NCBI GenBank assembly: GCA_028551475.1
Contig: CM052360.1
Span: forward strand, 11,024,501-11,088,500
Reading direction: 5' to 3'
DNA: 64,000 nt
Source of the DNA: Casuarina equisetifolia
Taxonomy: Eukaryota > Streptophyta > Magnoliopsida > Fagales > Casuarinaceae
Shown here: positions 23,474 to 35,830 of the stretch, one piece after another
Position numbering within the stretch: the stretch's first letter is position 1
Layout of the letters: each line of letters opens with the position of its first letter
Notes under the pieces: model-generated
Database searches by the model: none
Told to the model about the DNA's origin: nothing
What the model saw: the letters and a program-made list of their open reading frames with translations, nothing else
Position numbers and translations under genes: made by a program

Positions 23474-24543
23474 ATAAGCTTTTCCTTCACTTTGTGTGGC
23501 TATGTATTTTTTCATTTTCTATTAAAAGAATATAACTTAACTAGCTCGGTCAAGTTTAATAAACTTGACAAATAATATTTTTGCTAATTACTTGACAAAT
23601 AATATTTAATCTTTTTTATTTATTTTTTAATATTACAACATATATCCAACTTATGATTCGAACTCTAATTAATTTGGAGTTCATACTAACTTACCACTAA
23701 ATTAGTTGATTAAGCAATTTTTTTTGTAACATAACCAAGTTAAAATAAAACACATGACTAAGTTAAAACTTTTGTCTTACGTTGTAGAAGTATTCTAAAA
23801 ATATAATTATTTTAAGTAGATCATAAATAAATAAATAAATAATTCTAGATAAAGAGAAATATGACTATATAGTGTTGTCCTAAGATGCCAAACATAACTT
23901 TATTGAGAGCAAAAATTATAGTAAAGATAAAGATGTTGATATGATCGATTCATTAAAAATGCTTACATGGTTATCTATTTTTATTTTTTTATGATAGTTC
24001 TAAGGTGTTGCGTACACGACCATGCATATTTTTTTTTCTTTCTTCTGTTTAAAATTTATACCTAACAATAGATAACTATTTTTCTAAAATGTAGATTTTC
24101 GTGTTTTTTAAAAATACCTTTTCTAAATGTTTACTAAATAATTTTATTTTTGTAGATCCCAAGGACATGTACAAATGCGAAATTTTAAAATATGTTTTGT
24201 ACATCAAATCTTTAGTTTCTACTATTCCATATTATCCTTATTATCCCTTAGTAAGTTATAATTTCATGATAAATATATTTTTCAAAAAGACTCAGTTAAA
24301 ATTTACGAATTTTATCAAAACTCAGTCCAATCTCGAACCCAAGACATCTTCATACAGCAAAAGAACGGACAAGTACAACGCGTCCCAGATGAGGATCAAT
24401 TAGTTTACGTGTTTGGCTGGTTCTCTTCGCCACTCGAAGAGTTTAAAGTATACAAAACTTCTTCGAGCTCCGGCGATTCTACGGATTATCACCTTCAAAG
24501 TCTCTTCAGCCTTCCCAAACAACACCGGAAAATCTCAACAAAG
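23474..24543. other. intergenic, upstream region of ETFB
   Basis: Very AT-rich to about 24,400, then the promoter and 5' UTR of ETFB. No other gene seen. Confidence 0.6.
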
Positions 24544-27500
24544 ATGAAGATAATGGTGGCTATAAAGCGAGTCGTCGACTACGCCGTGAAGATCAGAGTG
24601 AAACCCGACAAGGTGAGGAAGACACAGAATCCCATGGTTCTCAAACTGTTTGTCTGTTTTCTTTCTGATATTTGGAGAATAATTCGTTTTAAAAATTTTC
24701 TCAGATGGGAGTGGAGACCAAGAACGTGAAGATGTCGATGAACCCCTTCTGCGAGATTGCGCTCGAGGAGGCTCTGCGGATCAAGGAGTCGGGCCTGGCC
24801 TCGGAGGTCGTGGCGGTCAGTATGGGTCCAGCGCAGTGCGTGGACATTCTCAGAACTGGGCTCGCTATGGGCGCAGATAGGGGCATTCACGTGGAGGCCA
24901 CTGGCGCTCTGTACCCGCTCTCTGTTGCCAAGCTATTGAAGGCGCTGGTAGAGATTGAAAAGCCTGGGCTTCTCATTCTTGGCAAACAGGTTTGTCAATT
25001 TTGAGTTTTGGGGGAATGGGTTGCTTTTATCTTGCCTGAAATTGTGAGGTTCTGTAAGTAATGGTGTTATAATGCGGTACTTTTGTCTTCTTTTCCAAAC
25101 AGTGATTCAATTTGTGTCTTAGACTAATGCGTTTTTTGGTCTTGCTCGAAGTTATGGATTGTTGGTCGTAATACTCATAATGTTGTGGGGCTGGGGTCTG
25201 TTTGATTAGATGAACATAGCAACCATTTGATTGTGATCGGGAGACCGCTATCCGTCTCTACTGTCGGGAGATTTTTGTTTTTGGGCTGTTAATTATTTTT
25301 GTACCGGGAGTTGATTTGATGGGTGAAGTTATGGGATTGGCTCTAAAGGTTGAATTTCATGTTTATTCTGAACCAAACGGGAGGGTTCTGAAATAGGAGT
25401 TGAACATCTTTTTTTTGTTGTTTTGTTGTACTTTCATGTCTGTAAGTCCTTATTATCACCTTAATTTCGTTACTGTGTTTTGGGACTCCGTATAAATGTG
25501 GAAGAGTAACTCCTGCTAATTTTCTTTTTCTTGTGAAGGCCATTGACGATGATTGCAATCAAACAGGGCAAATGGTGGCGGGGCTTCTTGGTTGGCCACA
25601 GGGAACCTTTGCTTCAAAGGTTTGTCCGAAACTTCTAAAAGTTGTACCTGAAGAGTGGTCCATTATTTCGTCTTGTGAAAGTATGAGCTGCTACTTTACT
25701 AGGATAAACGAATTCATTCCTTCTTATTTGGTTGTTTGCCGTCTTTTGTATTGCTGTCTGGCTTGAACATCAAATGGAAGGGTTAGATTTTAGATGAACA
25801 AAGATAATTGATGCTGTTCCCTATCTATTGCTCTCTGAACCTTACTTCATTAATGATCAGTTTATTTTCAAGCAAGGGGTTCCTGATGTTTCTGTTGTTC
25901 TCATTGTTTAGTTTGCGTCTTTTTTTCTTCTTTCCCAACAGCAACCAACCCCCCCCCCCCTTTTCCGAAAATTTGTCTCAATGTGACTTACTGCTGCAAT
26001 CTAGTAGGTTCTGCTGGACATGGAAAACAAAGTAGCAACAGTGGATAGAGAAGTGGATGGTGGTCTTGAAACCTTGTCCTTGGACTTACCAGCTGTAATC
26101 ACGTAAGTGTCAGATCCTTATTTGATTTTGTATTTAGGCGTATGCTGCACCTTTGCTTCTTGCAACAGGCTTTTACCGGTACCCTGATTTGAGTATATGA
26201 TGCAGAATTTATTATTATTATTTTGTTTTCTAATAGCTGTTTTAAATGGACTATGCTAGTTGGAATAAGCAGGCTCTTTCTCAGTGCATTTTTTTCCAGC
26301 CACTTGTTTCAGAATCATTTCTTGAATCTCAATGCTTAATTTTGTGGCATTTCTGGTGTTCCAAATTTTGAGATAACTTTTCTTTTAACTTCGTTGATGT
26401 ATTTGTTATATTTGTATTCAAGTATCGTGTTAAATGGACTGAAACTCACATTTGGAAACATTTTTTGGAACATTGCCTTTTAGTTTGAAGAATCTGTGCA
26501 CTTTTTAACAGCTTTTGCCTCAAAAATTTATTACACTGTTGAGATACATTCAAGAATAACTATGTTGGAAAGACAGGCGATATTGACATTGTTAATATCC
26601 TTGCAAGTACTCCTTCATGGATGAATGGTCATTTGAAGATGAGCTTTATTTCAAGTAGAGACCTCTGTTGCCGAAGGATCTTCCTGATTTAGTATTTTTG
26701 GTAGTTTGTTGCATTGGCCGATCTCAGTTCCTGGAGCTATAAATGCTGAACTGGAGTGACAAAGAGAATAGGGATTGTTGTTTAACTCAGCGCAATAAGT
26801 TTTGCAAAGAGAAAAGCCAGTACTTCATTGGAAATTGCTCAAACCTTGTATACATTTGCTTGTTATTTGAGTATAACCTTCATTAGATGCATGTCGATGA
26901 AGCAAGAAGAATTTGTCATATGAGTTGATTGTGCGGAAGTTAGAGAAGTGGCTTCGCATAAGGTTGATCTTTGGATGTTGTGATATTGAAAATGGGGATA
27001 TCTAATGACCAGAGTATGGTAGCAAGAACATTCTAGTTTTGGTGTCATAAATTGATTCTGACTGATGATAGGACAACTGAAAGTGTGCTACATTAATCTG
27101 GACATATCCCATAACAACTTGTAAACACTCTCTTTCTAGGTTCTTCATCCTTGTGGACACTGTTACAAAAAGTTAAGAAAACACTAATCATAATTCATTT
27201 CACTCTAGGGCATTCTTCAGTGAGGGTTTACTTTTGGGGAATAATTATATCAATATTTTATTTAGAGACTTGTTTATGAGTTATGTACTCAAGGGACATC
27301 TCCGCGGTTAGCTTAACCCATAATTGAGCCTACATCTAGGGATAATCTACTCTATTACGTGCAAGTTTATAGAGTCTTCAAAAGTTTGAGATTTTTATGA
27401 TGTAATATAGAGGAAGTCAGTTATAGAAAATTTATAATGGTTGGTTAATCTTAGGTTTTTGATTGATTTGATTCAAACTTGAGACTTAGCTCAATCCACT

Positions 27501-28387
27501 AACCTTGGATAAAGGCTGATTGCTCCATATTTTTTGAATCCTCCTAAATACACTTGGTTTATTTTGGATGGCTCTTTTCTAGAATTCAAGTTGTCAACCC
27601 AACACCATTCCCCCAACCCAAAACCTCCTCAGATTTACCTTTCCTTCCAAAAAATTGAATTTCTAATGGAATACAACAAACTAGGTCCTGTAGCATTGTG
27701 GGAAGTGACTTGCATGTTTATCTTGACCACTACATTCGCATTATCGTTGCTCATATTATTATGAGGGTGATGATCAAATGGTTTTTGTCATCATCAAGCA
27801 ACATCAATATGCTGGAATCGGGTATGTGATTTGACTTGGCTGATAATACTTTTGTTATGATGGTCAAACTAACTCATCAGTGCCATGTTCTTGGAATGCC
27901 TATAAATGGTGACCGAATATTTTAGAGGATCTAGAGTCTCACCTTTTCTGAAACGTTGTATATATTGTTTACTCTGAGTTATTACCACTCATTCATTGAT
28001 TGAAAACGTTTTCCTACTCTAATGCCAACCTCTAACTTCCTGCATCCGAAGGAGATAAGCAGCGAGCAGAGTTCCTAAGAGTTCCACATTATTGAGTTGT
28101 CTTGTGTCTTGTGCTTTTAACTTAAATCTCTTGTGACTTTGATGAGTTTCATTTGATGCAGCACTGATTTGAGGTTGAATCAGCCGAGGTATGCAACACT
28201 CCCCAACATAATGAAGGCAAAGTCAAAGGCGATAAAGAAATTCATCCCACAAGACCTAAACGTGGAAATCAAATCCGATTTAGAGATAGTCCAAGTCACG
28301 GAACCTCCCAAGAGAAAAGCAGGAGTCTTAGTCTCTTCCGTCGACGAACTTATTGACAAGCTTAAGAATGAAGCTCATGTCATTTGA
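24544..28387 (+). CDS. ETFB: electron transfer flavoprotein subunit beta (5 exons, 251 aa)
   Basis: The mitochondrial matrix ETF beta subunit. With ETF alpha it carries electrons from dehydrogenases, such as isovaleryl-CoA dehydrogenase, to ETF:ubiquinone oxidoreductase. In plants this serves breakdown of branched-chain amino acids during carbon starvation. Exons: 24544-24612, 24705-24989, 25539-25619, 26008-26102, 28162-28387; all introns are GT..AG. They join in frame to 251 residues, the usual plant length. Visible family blocks are [13 protein letters not shown] at the start and [36 protein letters not shown] (exon 3) and the C-terminal [16 protein letters not shown] complete the set. No frameshift or missing residue was seen. 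The last intron is about 2.1 kb. The bHLH gene follows 1 kb downstream on the same strand. Confidence 0.97.
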
Positions 28388-29385
28388 TTATGTCACATAT
28401 TCTGGAACAGAAGCCTCGTGCTCAGCAGTTGATTCTCTGCAAACGTTAAAGCTAATGTTTCTACCCAAAATAAGCTAATATTACATGATTACGAATACAA
28501 GTTCAATGGAAATTCAGTCCATTTCATGTGTTTCCCTTATCCACTTACTCTGTTTATTAATTCTTTCACCCAAACTTACTCTTTGTTTATCTTTACTTCT
28601 TTTTTTTCCCTGCTCCTAAATGTTTTCCAAAGAAAGTCAAACTCAATCCTCCTATTCAATGTATTGTAAGGGGGAAAACCTTTGTTTTTCAAACATTATT
28701 CCTTGCACCGAATATGTCATGTAATTGATAAATGTGATATTATATCATTGATAATGATTTGATTTAAATAACAATTCTCTTAATATGCTATCCGAGTCAA
28801 GATTCTTTTAATATCCTTGTAAGTTCTTATTGATTTGAGTTAATGCATTGCTTACATAGTGTTAAGATGTAAGCAATAAGTCTTATATTGTTAAAAAATA
28901 TATTAAAAATTTTATTTATATGAAAAAAAAAAGGGTTTTATCACCTTTTGAATCAAATTTTAAGCTTAATAAAAAATCTTGTAACATGATATTAAAGACA
29001 AAATTCCTGTTAGCACCTCTTATGAGTTTTTATTAATAAAGAGTTTTATTAAGATGTCAGTAAATCTCAACTTATTAATGAACATATTGGGATCCTTATT
29101 ATGAGGCCGACCATAAAGGAAAACGTGGCACAATTGTTGCTCGTGGGAGGGTGTCCTCGCGGACAACGTGAACCAACTGCGGGAGATATGAAATCTGTCA
29201 AATAAAGACGCCGCGCCGAGCAACAACACTCGATCCTGATAGAAACCTTCCACGTGGTGCAGCGTTATTGGGATGTTCTTGTATTTCCCATTGCCCCTAC
29301 GCTTTTTCTGCGCAGGACTTTCGTTCCAAAACTTGTCCAATCACTGACAACAATTTTTAGTTGTCCATTCCAATTTGCTAACGAA
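28388..29385. other. intergenic; 3' end of ETFB and promoter of the bHLH gene
   Basis: AT-rich in the middle, less so from about 29,100. A G-box (CACGTG, 29251-29256) lies 130 bases before the bHLH start codon. Confidence 0.55.
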
Positions 29386-32300
29386 ATGGATCCGCCGTTG
29401 GAGGACAGCGTCTGCTGGGATCTTCTTGATTACAGCTTCATCGAAGACAACCCTTCGCCGGAATTCTGTTTGCCCAATCACAGGTTATCTAATTCCCTTC
29501 CTCTCCCTATGGCCTTTCGTTCTGTTTCCCTTCAATTCCATGTTGCGCTTGTCTAAGAAGGAATAGTTTCTGCTTGATTTTAGTATTTGGTTTCTAGGAA
29601 AGGAATCCGAGATTGTTTCCGTTAAGAATTTACTCTGTTTTATTCGAATGGTTGCAGGGCTGGCGCTGAGATAGATTTTTCGTCGGGGCAAGCCCGAGAA
29701 TCTGGCGACAGGGAGTGCTCGCGGAAGAGGTATTCACTTGATATGGTTTTATGTGCTCAAATTGCATCATTTATGCTCCTGTTTATTGGCTTCAATCTGT
29801 GCCGTTTGCTTTTTGATGTTATATGTAGGATAAACACTTTGGCACAATGTGTACAAATTAAGGTTTTCGATAAATTCGGCATTGTTGTTAAGCCTTAGTT
29901 CATAGTAGGGAACACCGTGGTTTCTTGTATTACATTCCTAAATTCATGGAGGCAAAATTAAGTTTTTAATTTGTTGAAGCTGTACTTCACAATTTAGTTA
30001 TCAATCGGTCCCAACTAACCCAATAATCCATCCTTAAGTTACCCAGGGGAACCGTTAGCTGTAGCATCTGCATTTTGGCTCATCTTGGCATTTGTATTCT
30101 CATTATAGTTTGACTCATTTGCATTCGCAAGGCATGGAGTTGCAGTTGTGAATTGCCTATAAACTGTAACTTTGCACTACCTGATTTGTTTCGTCCAATG
30201 GGTGCACCCAAAAGGGCGAAAAGAAAGAGAAAGAAGGACTAGGTAGTGAATTGCTGGCTGATGATGTCAACTGTCGATGTAATTCTTGTGTTTAATGTGA
30301 TACACGTCCAATTTCTTTTCGTGGTATTGATTGTTGGACCTGCTGTGCTCTTCCATGTTTTTGATTGATCTTATGGTGATTACATTTAGGGGCCGTGATG
30401 ATTCTTGCAGCAGGCCGAGATCTAAAGCTTGTCGTGAGAGATTGCGGAGGGAGAGATTAAATGACAGGCATGCTACTAGTTTTGTTACATTCTGTGTCTT
30501 TTCATGGTTTTAATCTGGTGTTGAGTTTTAGAACTCAAATTTACCCCCATTTTCCAACTTCCACCCCGCCTCTTTTTTTCATTCATATGGAAAAAAATTC
30601 TAGCATTTCTAGTTGACTTCTAAGCAATCCAATTTACAGTTAAAAGTACGTATGCAATAGAATTATGCATTGTATCAGATCATGCAAATTATTCTATCAT
30701 TTCTGGTTGACTTTTAAGCAATCTCCATTTACAGTTAAAAGTACATATGCAATAGAATTATGCTTTGTATCGGATCATGCAATTCTTTGTATAAGGGGTT
30801 TCGAAGTCCTTGAACTTCTTTGATGTCTAAATTTATAGTCCCACAGAGTGGAAAAGAGATTTGGTGTTTGCGGGCTGTTAATAAAAAATTCAGCTGATTT
30901 ATAGAAATAAGAACTTTGCCCATTTTGTTCCCATGGATAGTGATCCTTGGACTAGTTGGTTACTTTTATTCATTTACTCTGTGTCTATTACTTTCTCTAA
31001 TTGACATAATAATGAAAGATCAGTTGTTGGTTATGGCTCATACAGGTTTCTAGAATTGAGTTCTATTTTGGATCCTGGGAGACCTTTCAAGACTGACAAG
31101 CAAGCGTTACTTGATGATGCCATCAGATTATTGAACCAACTAAGATCTGAATCTCAAGAGATTAAAGAAACAAATGAAAAGCTACTAGAGGAAATAAGAA
31201 GTCTAAAGGTTAGTTGTGTACAATGGATTTTATTGCACATGAAGTTTAACATTCCTTTTGACTGCTAATGCTTTACTAATGCCCATGCTACTTGTTTACT
31301 TGATCTGAGAGAACTCTTATGCTCTGATCCTAACTCCTATGTTTTTTCCTTACTCCATGTTACTAAGTTTGTTGCTCATAAAATTAATTTTTTTTTATAG
31401 TTTTCATTTACAGAGGACATCACTTAGTTTATTGAGATCCTTTGGGCTGATGATTATCACTTGTGAGAAACGATCCTTGTAAGGATAAATTTAAAATGAT
31501 ATTAACAGTGTCTGTGTCAGACATGCATCTTAAATTTGTGGAAAGAACTTGTCAGTTAGGCATTGGCTTTACATCAAATAAAATTTTATTTTCAAAAATC
31601 TGTACCTGGAGTAGAAGCTATTACAGATTTTAGATGATTTAGAGTTTCTTTAGGATGCTTTGTCTTTCTTAGGGAAGTGTTAAATCTGTATATTGTAGAT
31701 GCAAGTTAAAGATGCTGGAAGGGAAAGTTGCAGGTTTTAAGTGGACAAATTGATTATCGATGGTATGGTTCTGTGTTTTTGCTGAATTTTTTTTTTTTCT
31801 CGGCTTGGATTGTGGAACACTATTGCTTGTGTCCTTTGATAGTTAATTGTTGATTATCACGTCCCTTTCACTCTTGGTGCCTTTAGCAACTGAGTTAATA
31901 ATTCGTCCTTTGTTATGTTTACCAAGTACCAATTATGAGTCCCCGTCCAAAGATTCCACTTACAAAAAGCCATGATTATCGTGGGGAATGTCTAGCAAAA
32001 CGACTTTTTCATATTCTTCTGGTAGCAAATATTGCTGTTCTACTTACTTTGGCTTGTGGTTCTTCTGTCCCGTAATTCCGATCAGGCCCATGTCACTGTG
32101 GCGTTAGTAATACTTCATAGTTTGGACTACTGTTGCAGGCAGTGAGAAGCACTTCTATTTTAATATACTTTTTTCTAAATCAAGGTTTCAAGAATTTTTT
32201 TCTATCCATATTAGATCCACTTGTAGTGTTCTATACGTATGTATATGTTTTTGGACCTCTATTTGTGTGCCATAAGTTATTTGGTTTGGATTTAGTAGTT

Positions 32301-33677
32301 AAGACTCAGAAATCGACATCTTACTAGGAGTTCAAGCGCTACTAGTGGTAAGGTTTGTTGTCTGTAATGTAGAATGAATGCTTTGAATTTGATTGTGAGT
32401 ATGTTTATGATACTTCTGTAGAAATTTTGTTCTGAAGGTTTGTGCGGTACATATCTTTTTCTAAAGTGATGTCTGATGCTTGAGGAAACTTTAGGTGCGA
32501 CATGTAGAATTGCTAGGTAAGGCTTAGAGAAGATTTTTTTTTTTTCTTCCTCCTGTTTATTTTTAATTTTCAGTGACTTTTAGCAAGTTGCGAGACTGGT
32601 TTAATTTGATTGCTGTCTCTCAGAACCAAATCTTATAAATCGCGTGACATATGTTCGTTAAGTAGTTTCTAATTTAACTAAGAAATTTATTTTGATGTTC
32701 TTGGGTTGGTCCACACTATCCAGATCACTCGTAAAAACTTTGAGTTTCCTTGTATTTGACACCAAACCTGCTCTATGCCTTGCCCTGTTAGAAACCCTAT
32801 TTTCCCACTTTTACCTATCTCTACCATCATGAAACCTAATCCTATCTCTTCTTAAATGCTAAAATAAGCTGTTTTCCTACATCAAATTTGGTGTCACGGA
32901 CTGGGAGAGTCTGTACTACATCAAGTTTCAGTTTGTATTGTTGTTGCCGCTGATAATCTGTCTACTATTCCTGCAATTATCTATGTATACTTACTGTTTT
33001 CGAATATCGGTGCTTGTTAAATTGTTCTACTTCAACATTGTTATCAGCTGAAGACTAATACGGGTTTCTTCAAGTCAAGTTATAGGGATATGATAATTTT
33101 GGAATTGCAAACTTGGAGGAAATTGAAAACCAGATAGTTTGAAGCTGTCGATTCCTTGCCAAATAATTACTGTGCACCTTTTTGAAGCAAAAGGAACTTT
33201 TAGATAAGCTGTTGGTTAGAATAAAACAGAAATAAAAATGTGTTGTATATCTGATTTTGCAACATTCTGAAATTCAATGCTACTAAGTTTTTCATAACAA
33301 GTTGATAGAATTAGTGGGGATATTTGATTAAAGTATTGAATTGTTTAAACCTTCCCCTTTATATGAACCTGCATTACTGGATAGCTTAGTAGAGGCAGTT
33401 TTAGAGTTCGTTCCTGCTGCTGCAACAGGAAGAGAAGAATGAACTTCGTAAGGAGAAACTCACACTGAAGGCGGACAAGGAAAGGATGGAGCAGCAGCTG
33501 AAAGCTGTGACCGTTCTACCTCCTGGGTTTATGCCGGGCCATCCAGCCGCATACCATTCTGGACCAAACAAGATGGCAGTCTTCCCTAGCTATGGTTTAC
33601 TCCCAATGTGGCAGTACTTGCCTCCGGCTACCCGTGATACATCTCATGATCATGAGCTCAGGCCCCCTGCTGCCTAA
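29386..33677 (+). CDS. BHLH104: bHLH transcription factor, clade IVc, bHLH104/bHLH34-like (5 exons, 219 aa)
   Basis: A nuclear activator of the iron-deficiency response type; clade IVc members dimerise and turn on clade Ib bHLH genes and PYE, and are targets of BTS ligases. Exons: 29386-29483, 29658-29729, 30390-30467, 31046-31208, 33429-33677. The basic region (about 66-83, SKACRERLRRERLNDR) holds the E-box contacts Glu73 and Arg77. Helix-loop-helix follows to about 117 (FLELSSILDPGRPFKTDK, LLNQLR). A leucine-zipper-like coil spans about 118-162, and the conserved C-terminus includes MAVFPSYG, MWQY, RDTS and ELRPPAA. The protein is much shorter at the N-terminus than Arabidopsis bHLH104. Intron 3 has a GC donor (30468-30469). 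Intron 4 is 2.2 kb. Ortholog choice between bHLH104 and bHLH34 is from remembered sequence. Confidence 0.92.
30597..30784 (+). repeat. 94-bp tandem duplication inside bHLH intron 3
   Basis: Two adjacent copies, starting at 30597 (ATTCTAGCATTTCTAGTTGA) and 30691 (ATTCTATCATTTCTGGTTGA), run in register to about 30784 with scattered substitutions. Confidence 0.9.
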
Positions 33678-34272
33678 TTGTTTTTAACCGATCTCAAAAT
33701 ACTTTAATTTCTATCGTACAACAATTTTGTTGCCTGCCGACACGTATAGATGTCCTGCTCTTTCAGTAAGCCTAGCTTTGTAATTCAGCTATTCGCAAGT
33801 AGGCCTTTGTTTTTCGATATTCAATCATTTGAGTCAACTCTCTATGATTCAAGAGCAAATCAAACAACATTTATCTTCCAGAGACCTTTTGTTAAATAGT
33901 TTCAAATTTTCTATTTTTCTTGTCAAAGATGGAGATCTTTGGAAGTAGTTGAACTTCCCGGAAGACATTAATAGCTATCAGCTAAGAAATTTGAGTCGAA
34001 GCGCTTGGAAAGTTAAAAGATTGGATGAAAGTAAATAAATAATAGGCTTTAGTTTCCTGGGGCAAATTACTCTCCTTCGGGAGCTCCAATTGCCAAACTC
34101 ATTTTTGGACTTAAATTGTTTCTGCAATTGATAGTGTTGCCCATACGATAGATAACTTCCATATCATTTTGCTTGTGTACTATATGTTGGCATAATGACT
34201 AGTTCCACACGATACTATCTATATGGGTAAGGATCAACTTAGACTTACCAAAAAGAAAAACATTTGATGTAG
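33678..34272. other. intergenic; downstream flank shared with the WAT1 gene at 43890
   Basis: From about 33,870 the sequence resembles 43,330-43,700, which lies downstream of the intact WAT1 gene B. Shared strings include CAAAGATGGA and, at a similar distance, TGGGGCAAA followed by TACTCTCCT. It is therefore the 3' flank of the broken third WAT1 copy. Confidence 0.6.
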
Positions 34273-34717
34273 ATGAATTCTGGTTCTGTATTTTATAGGA
34301 ATCAGAGTGAAGGTTACATGGATATGGAATTTTCATCTCATTCTGATTTACTTGTTGCATTATTTCAGCCTTACCCTTGTCTTATCAATTTCAACTTGCT
34401 CGTTTTCCCAACTAATGCTCTTGGGAGGGGATTGGACATGGTCATAAAAAACTGGTCCTTTCTTCTATGCTCCGCAGTTAAATGAAGATAATCAAGCCAG
34501 AAACTACTACCCCAGGCTATTTGAAATCCATGACAAGGAATCAAAGATTTGAGCTTTGAATTCTAGTTCTGTAGACTATCGATACTAACACCATATATCG
34601 TCAATTAGAAGTCATTGTTGAATCCTATTGTCAAAGCAGCCCGTTATGTTCAATGATCACCGTGTACAAATCTCACTGTGCTCCTCCAATAAATCTCATG
34701 CATGTAGTCGGTGACTC

Positions 34718-35135
34718 TTAAGAGTGGGATATCTTTTTAGATATCTTCTCACTGTGCTCCTCCAATAAATCCATGACGTTCACCTGGTGACCCCCTTTCA
34801 ACCTACAATTTTTCTCCAAGTCGCTAAATTTTAGACAATACTTGCATTGCAACTTTCCCTTTTGCTTGGAATTTTTCTCCAAGTGATTTGCTTTTTTGCA
34901 ACTCTTGCATAGAGAAAACTTTCCTCTCTTTTTAGTCTTTTCTTTGGATCTAGGCTTTGTTTGCATTACCAAGTTTGGAACTTTCTGATACTAGTTTGGT
35001 TTTTAGTGTGGTTTCTAACGGACCCTTTTGATACCTCATAGTGAACCTATTCTTGTTTGCTTCTAGTGATCTTAGAAGTTGGTATGTGACATGTAATTGA
35101 AATCTTTAGTTTCTTCAAGGGTGGTGACAAGAGAG
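34718..35135 (-). mobile_element. Ty1-copia gag fragment with double zinc knuckle
   Basis: The minus frame 34972-34718 has two CCHC-like units in a row (CKSCKKANHLEK, CKYCLKFSDLEKNCRLK), as in many copia gag proteins. In the first unit the last Cys is replaced. The frame ends inside the WAT1 exon-5 remnant. Weak gag-like sequence seems to continue to about 35,135. Confidence 0.65.
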
Positions 35136-35569
35136 TCAAAACCTTTGGATCTTGCTTGTCAAGAAAGTCCTCCCTAGGCCTTCATTTTGCTTACTATTGT
35201 TACGAGCAAGAGGGAAATCTTCACTTAAAAGAGAAACAACAGTTACAGATTCAGTTTGGCGATTGGATTTTGACTGCTTATGGCAATACCGTCCACAATG
35301 AATGGTTACAACGCAATCCAAACACACACATGCCTATAGTATCTACGGGACGCTGCCAACCAGGAGAGATTCCTCCAATTTCGACTATGCCTAAAAATTG
35401 TTATCTCTTTCCACCTTCCCCTGATCTTTCTACTCATAAGACTATCTAGGTCTTGCTCTCGGGCCAGATCCTAGCCTATCCTGACAACCCAATACACCAA
35501 CCACTTTAAGTGCAACTCAAAACTCAATGCACAAAATGGGCCTTATAACTTAGCTCATAACAATTCCCT
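35136..35569 (-). mobile_element. probable LTR remnant of a second gypsy element
   Basis: On the minus strand the sequence after the PPT at 35570-35583 begins TTGTTATGAGC, as expected for an LTR start. The far end is not defined and no partner LTR was found. The open frames here (35136-35327 -, 35156-35449 +) match nothing I know. Confidence 0.4.
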
Positions 35570-35830
35570 CTCCCTTAAAAGAGAACCTTGCTCTCAAGGT
35601 TAACATCAAGGTACCACAGGTTATCAACTTTACAAGCTGCCAAGTCGCACCTATGGTCGATAGGCCTTTCTAATGCAACAATACCTATTCCTAATTCTTC
35701 CTTTTCTGCCTATGCAAGATAGCTTCAGGTTGTGCTGCTATAACATCTTTTTTGTCTAAAAATTGTGACAATTCAACTTGTGGTTTTACTTTTCTTCCAA
35801 GGACCTTCTTGAGTTTATAACTCATATTGT
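35570..35830 (-). mobile_element. 3' end of a second gypsy chromovirus: chromodomain and PPT
   Basis: The minus strand holds chromodomain landmarks (PEAILHRQKRK, KGLSTIGATWQ) with several stops. An NLESKV block follows, then the purine tract GGGAGAGGGAA (35570-35583). The NLE-KV block and PPT are arranged as at the 3' end of the element at 18099-23473, but the sequence is a different, more decayed family member. Confidence 0.65.
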
